From Hyphomicrobiales bacterium (lineage in GTDB: Bacteria; Pseudomonadota; Alphaproteobacteria; Micropepsales; Micropepsaceae), in assembly GCA_017849395.1 (NCBI GenBank), contig JAFIHO010000307.1, forward strand, positions 1 through 8,854: a stretch of 8,854 nt of DNA, written 5' to 3'. Positions within the stretch are counted from its first letter, which is position 1; each line of letters begins with the position of its first letter. Both the position numbers and the translations under genes were made by a program. A model generated the notes under the pieces. The model did no database searches. It had not been told where the DNA came from and was given only the letters and a program-made list of their open reading frames with translations. Positions 6,372 through 8,854 of this stretch are shown here, in pieces.

Positions 6372-7532
6372 TCACGCCGTCAGCAGGCCCCGGCGCACCA
6401 GATTCTGCATCAGGTCGGAAATGCCGAAAGTCCAGGGCGGCGCCGCCTTGCAGGTGGTGACCCGGTTCTCCAGCACGCCCAGCTTTGGGGTGGTGACCCG
6501 CACCAGGTCGCCTTCCTTGTGGGTGAAGCCCAGACCAGGCTCGTCGCGGTCCTGCGTGGGCGCGAACAGAGTGCCGAGGAACAGCACGAAGCCGTCCGGA
6601 TATTGATGCTCGCTCAAGGTCTGGCGCACCAGTTCCACCGGATCGCGGCTGATCTCGGCCATGGTGCTGGTGCCTTCCAGCCGATAATTGTCCTGGCCCT
6701 GGATTTCCAGTTCCACCACCGCGCTGCGCACATCGTCCATGGTGTAACGGTCGTCGAACAGGCGGATGAAGGGTCCCACCGCCGAGGCGGCATTGTTGTC
6801 CTTGGCCTTGCCCAGCAATAGCGCGCTGCGGCCTTCATAGTCGCGCAGGTTCACGTCATTGCCCAGCGTCGCGCCCAGTGCGCGTCCGGCGCGATCGCAG
6901 GCGATCACCACTTCGGGCTCGGGATTGTTCCAGGTCGATTGCGTGCGCACGCCGACATATGCGCCCCAGCCGACGGAAGAGAGCGGCGGCGCCTTTGTGA
7001 ACACTTCGGCATCGGGGCCGATCGCGACTTCCAGATATTGCGACCACAATCCATCGGCGATCAGCGCGGCCTTCAGCTTCACCGCTTCCGGCGAGCCCGG
7101 TACCACGGCGCGCAGATCGGTGCCGACCCGCGCCGACAAGGCTTCGCGGATGGCCTGAGCCTTTTCCGGCTTGCCCTGCGCGCGTTCCTCGATCACCCGC
7201 CCCACCGCCGAAACGGCGAAGGTGACGCCTGCCGCCTTCACGCATTGCAGGTCCACCGGCGCCAGCAGCTTGGGGCCGCTGTCGCGCACCCAGACGGGCT
7301 GGAAATCCAGGCTGGCGATGTCGCCCAGATCCTTGCCGTCCGGCACCGTGCCATTCCACTTCTCCATGAAGGCGGAGGTGGTGGGCGCGAACTTGCTGAC
7401 ATCCAGAACGCGGCCTTCGCGCACCAGAATGGGGGTCGGACCGTCCCCCATATCGACACGTCCCAGCAGCAGCGCTTCGCGCCAGTCCTGAGGCAGAAGT
7501 CTGGAATGGAAACTGGAGGGCTGCACGGTCAT
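6372..7532 (-). CDS. xylX: XylX-like 2-keto-3-deoxy-pentonate dehydratase (fumarylacetoacetate hydrolase fold)
   Basis: This 386-residue protein matches the XylX type of FAH-fold enzyme known from the Caulobacter xylose operon. That enzyme dehydrates 2-keto-3-deoxy-D-xylonate to alpha-ketoglutaric semialdehyde. Metal-site acids are visible: Glu205 and Glu207 in NNPEPEVV, and Asp226 in GNDVNLRD, followed by GRSALLLGKAKDNN. Other signature stretches are LLAPVDLQCVKAAGVTFAVS (89-108) and the C-terminal TPKLGVLENRVTTC and PWTFGIS. The open frame extends 34 codons upstream to 7634, but that extension does not look like this family, so the ATG at 7530-7532 is preferred. The only Shine-Dalgarno (GAGG, 7535-7538) is 2 bases from this ATG and 8 bases from the GTG two codons later (7524-7526), so the GTG may be the real start. 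The next gene downstream encodes the enzyme that consumes the product. An L-arabinonate-derived substrate is an alternative to the xylonate one. Confidence 0.88.
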   Translation of the reverse strand: MTVQPSSFHSRLLPQDWREALLLGRVDMGDGPTPILVREGRVLDVSKFAPTTSAFMEKWNGTVPDGKDLGDIASLDFQPVWVRDSGPKLLAPVDLQCVKAAGVTFAVSAVGRVIEERAQGKPEKAQAIREALSARVGTDLRAVVPGSPEAVKLKAALIADGLWSQYLEVAIGPDAEVFTKAPPLSSVGWGAYVGVRTQSTWNNPEPEVVIACDRAGRALGATLGNDVNLRDYEGRSALLLGKAKDNNAASAVGPFIRLFDDRYTMDDVRSAVVELEIQGQDNYRLEGTSTMAEISRDPVELVRQTLSEHQYPDGFVLFLGTLFAPTQDRDEPGLGFTHKEGDLVRVTTPKLGVLENRVTTCKAAPPWTFGISDLMQNLVRRGLLTA

Positions 7533-7639
7533 GACCTCGTACCCGTCAGAGATAACGTCAGGACAGCAGTATCGTGGCGCATGACGACCTTCATTCTTCG
7601 CAACGGATATAGCCCAGGGATGAACAAAACCCAAACAGA

Positions 7640-7655
7640 CCTTTCCCCGGAAAGG
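7640..7655 (-). repeat. Inverted repeat between the TIM-barrel gene and xylX; weak terminator or operator
   Basis: On the - strand CCTTTCC, GG, GGAAAGG forms a near-perfect 16-base palindrome, 13 bases after the stop codon of the TIM-barrel gene. It is followed by the T-rich TCTGTTTGGGTTTTG, so it may act as a weak intrinsic terminator. A tentative promoter for xylX lies just downstream (TTGGGT at 7629-7634, TATATC at 7606-7611, 17-base spacing). This would also allow an operator role. Both readings are weak. Confidence 0.35.
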
Positions 7656-7668
7656 CCATGCCCGGTGT

Positions 7669-8787
7669 TTACAATTCCAGCTTCAGGACGTTGCGGATGT
7701 AATTGGCGGTAATGCGGGCGCTGTCCTTGGGCGGACGCCAGGGCGAGGTGTCGAGTTCGACATTCAACTGCCCACGCCAGCCGCTGGCCTTCAGGAAGGC
7801 CATGATTGCCGGGAAATCCACCCCGCCTTCGCCCAGCGGATAGAAATAGGGATCGTTCATCATGTCCCGGTCGGGCTTGGGGACATTCTTCGTGCCGCCG
7901 CGATCTTCCTTCTTCGTATCCTTGAAATGATCCTCGCAAATCCGGTTGCCGAGCTTCTTCGCCAGCGCGACCGGGTCCATGCCCGCCATGGTGATATGGC
8001 CGGTATCCAGCACAAAGCCGACATAGTCGGGATTGGTGTGCTCCATGATGTACATGGTCTCGGCTTCGTTCTGCACCTGGCTGCCAAGATGGGCGTGGAT
8101 GCCGAACTTCATGCCCAGCTCTTCCTTCAGCCGCTTGCCCAGCTGTTCGAGCGTGATGGCGATTTCCTTCAGGTCGGCCAATGGCGTGCCATCGGGCTGC
8201 TTGCGCGGACCGGCATTGGTCTTTTGGTGGTCGCAGCCGAAGCGACGCGAAAAGCGCGCCATGTTGAAGTGATTGTCCACGACATCCTTGCGCTGCGCCG
8301 GATCGTGAAACGCCACTGAGCCGCCAGCCGCGCCGCCGGTAATGGCGGTGAACTGGGCACCTATTTCATACATGCGGTGCTGCAAGGCCTCCCAGCGGTC
8401 GGGGTAGTAAACTTCGCGCTTTTCGCGGGTCGTGGGGTATTTCCAGGAATAACCGTTTTCCCAGGCCTTCATGGGCTGCCGGTCACGGGGCGGCGGCTCC
8501 AATCCATCCTTGGTGGCGCAGAAGGAGGAGCCGAAAATCTCGAAATAGCGGAAGCCGATATCGCGGCCCTCGGAGATCCCGGTGAAGGCGCTGCCTTCCC
8601 AGCCGCCGCGGGTGTTGGTCGTGTAACCGACGCGGAATTGCTGCTGCTGACGCAGCGGCGGCTGCACTTCCATTTTCGGTGCGCCGGAATAAACGGGACC
8701 GGTCGGCTGGGCCAGCGCCGGCGCGACACCGCCGAGCAATCCGCCCGCGACGCCCGCAGAACCCTGCAAGAACAGACGACGGTCCAT
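7669..8787 (-). CDS. Tat-exported TIM-barrel protein, sugar phosphate isomerase/epimerase (xylose isomerase-like) family
   Basis: A 372-residue protein beginning MDRRLFLQG, a twin-arginine motif, followed by a Gly/Ala-rich hydrophobic stretch and ALA before Gln27. This predicts export of a folded, probably metal-loaded protein to the periplasm. The mature region has the features of the xylose isomerase-like TIM barrel: GIHAHLG (229-235), VLDTGH with Asp261 and His264, EDHFKD with His287, GEGGVDFPAIMAFL (319-332), and Glu344 in LNVELD. Asp261, His287 and Glu344 are likely metal ligands. The usual first Glu of the site is not obvious and may be replaced by a residue of the IHAH segment. The frame is open to an ATG at 8835, but GGGAGG at 8796-8801 is 8 bases from the ATG at 8785-8787 and only 2 from the one at 8791-8793. 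The Tat motif also belongs at the N-terminus, so 8787 is chosen. Substrate is unknown; the Weimberg genes downstream suggest a pentose or sugar-acid link. Confidence 0.85.
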   Translation of the reverse strand: MDRRLFLQGSAGVAGGLLGGVAPALAQPTGPVYSGAPKMEVQPPLRQQQQFRVGYTTNTRGGWEGSAFTGISEGRDIGFRYFEIFGSSFCATKDGLEPPPRDRQPMKAWENGYSWKYPTTREKREVYYPDRWEALQHRMYEIGAQFTAITGGAAGGSVAFHDPAQRKDVVDNHFNMARFSRRFGCDHQKTNAGPRKQPDGTPLADLKEIAITLEQLGKRLKEELGMKFGIHAHLGSQVQNEAETMYIMEHTNPDYVGFVLDTGHITMAGMDPVALAKKLGNRICEDHFKDTKKEDRGGTKNVPKPDRDMMNDPYFYPLGEGGVDFPAIMAFLKASGWRGQLNVELDTSPWRPPKDSARITANYIRNVLKLEL

Positions 8788-8795
8788 CAACATAT

Positions 8796-8801
8796 CCTCC
8801 C
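8796..8801 (-). promoter_or_regulatory. Ribosome binding site that decides the start of the TIM-barrel gene
   Basis: GGGAGG on the - strand has 8 bases of spacing to the ATG at 8785-8787. The alternative ATG at 8791-8793 is only 2 bases away, and the longest-frame ATG at 8835 lies upstream of it. The site therefore places the Tat motif at the very start of the protein. Confidence 0.75.
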
Positions 8802-8854
8802 GTATCGCGCGTTTGTATTTCTGTGTTTCGTTCATCCTAGCCCAAGCTGCGCCC

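Noticed and set aside
7533..7634. 34-residue N-terminal extension of XylX
   Set aside because: The extension does not resemble the family, which starts close to the LLPQDW segment, and it occupies the probable leader region of the gene.
6939..7712. 257-codon + strand open frame over xylX
   Set aside because: It is antisense to the well-supported XylX frame, with no recognisable domain and shadow-type composition.
7529..7939. 136-codon - strand frame across the xylX/TIM-barrel gap
   Set aside because: Most of it overlaps the 3' end of the TIM-barrel gene in another frame. The composition is Arg/Gly-rich and no ribosome binding site is seen.
8788..8835. 16-residue N-terminal extension of the TIM-barrel protein
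   Set aside because: A good Shine-Dalgarno lies inside it at the right distance from the ATG at 8785-8787, and the Tat motif fits directly after that start.
1..8854. CRISPR arrays, tRNA/rRNA genes, insertion sequences, toxin-antitoxin or defence genes
   Set aside because: No regular direct repeats, RNA-gene signatures, transposase motifs or terminal repeats were found on reading both strands. The window is almost fully accounted for by ordinary metabolic and housekeeping genes.

Overview
The window looks like a chromosomal segment of a GC-rich Gram-negative bacterium, most likely an alphaproteobacterium. The GC-rich codons, the Tat and Sec signal peptides, and XylX- and XylA-type proteins that closely recall Caulobacter enzymes point this way. 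No rRNA, tRNA, CRISPR array, insertion sequence or phage gene was seen. Nearly all of the sequence is coding, with short gaps.

Layout. On the + strand, the left end (2-1738) holds the 3' part of an M3-family zinc metallopeptidase (Dcp type). It runs off the window edge and is interrupted in frame by an amber codon at 206-208. All other genes are on the - strand. Read in their transcription direction (right to left) they are: a Tat-exported TIM-barrel protein of the sugar phosphate isomerase/epimerase fold (8787-7669); a XylX-like 2-keto-3-deoxy-pentonate dehydratase of the fumarylacetoacetate hydrolase fold (7532-6372); an alpha-ketoglutaric semialdehyde dehydrogenase (6262-4823), closed by a strong intrinsic terminator (4796-4821); a Sec-exported beta-propeller protein (4756-3599); and a duplicated ABC-F ATPase of the Uup type (3551-1743). 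The ABC-F gene converges on the peptidase gene with only 4 bases between the stop codons.

How the genes fit together. XylX plus the semialdehyde dehydrogenase make up the last two steps of the non-phosphorylative (Weimberg-type) pentose route: 2-keto-3-deoxy-pentonate to alpha-ketoglutaric semialdehyde to alpha-ketoglutarate. The exported TIM-barrel protein just upstream may supply or process a sugar in the periplasm, but its substrate cannot be read from the sequence. The beta-propeller and ABC-F genes lie beyond the terminator and probably form a separate unit. The peptidase is unrelated.

Nothing here clearly amounts to an undescribed system. The most notable points are the premature stop in an otherwise well-conserved peptidase, the periplasmic sugar-isomerase-like protein joined to a cytoplasmic Weimberg module, and inverted repeats in the two gaps around xylX.
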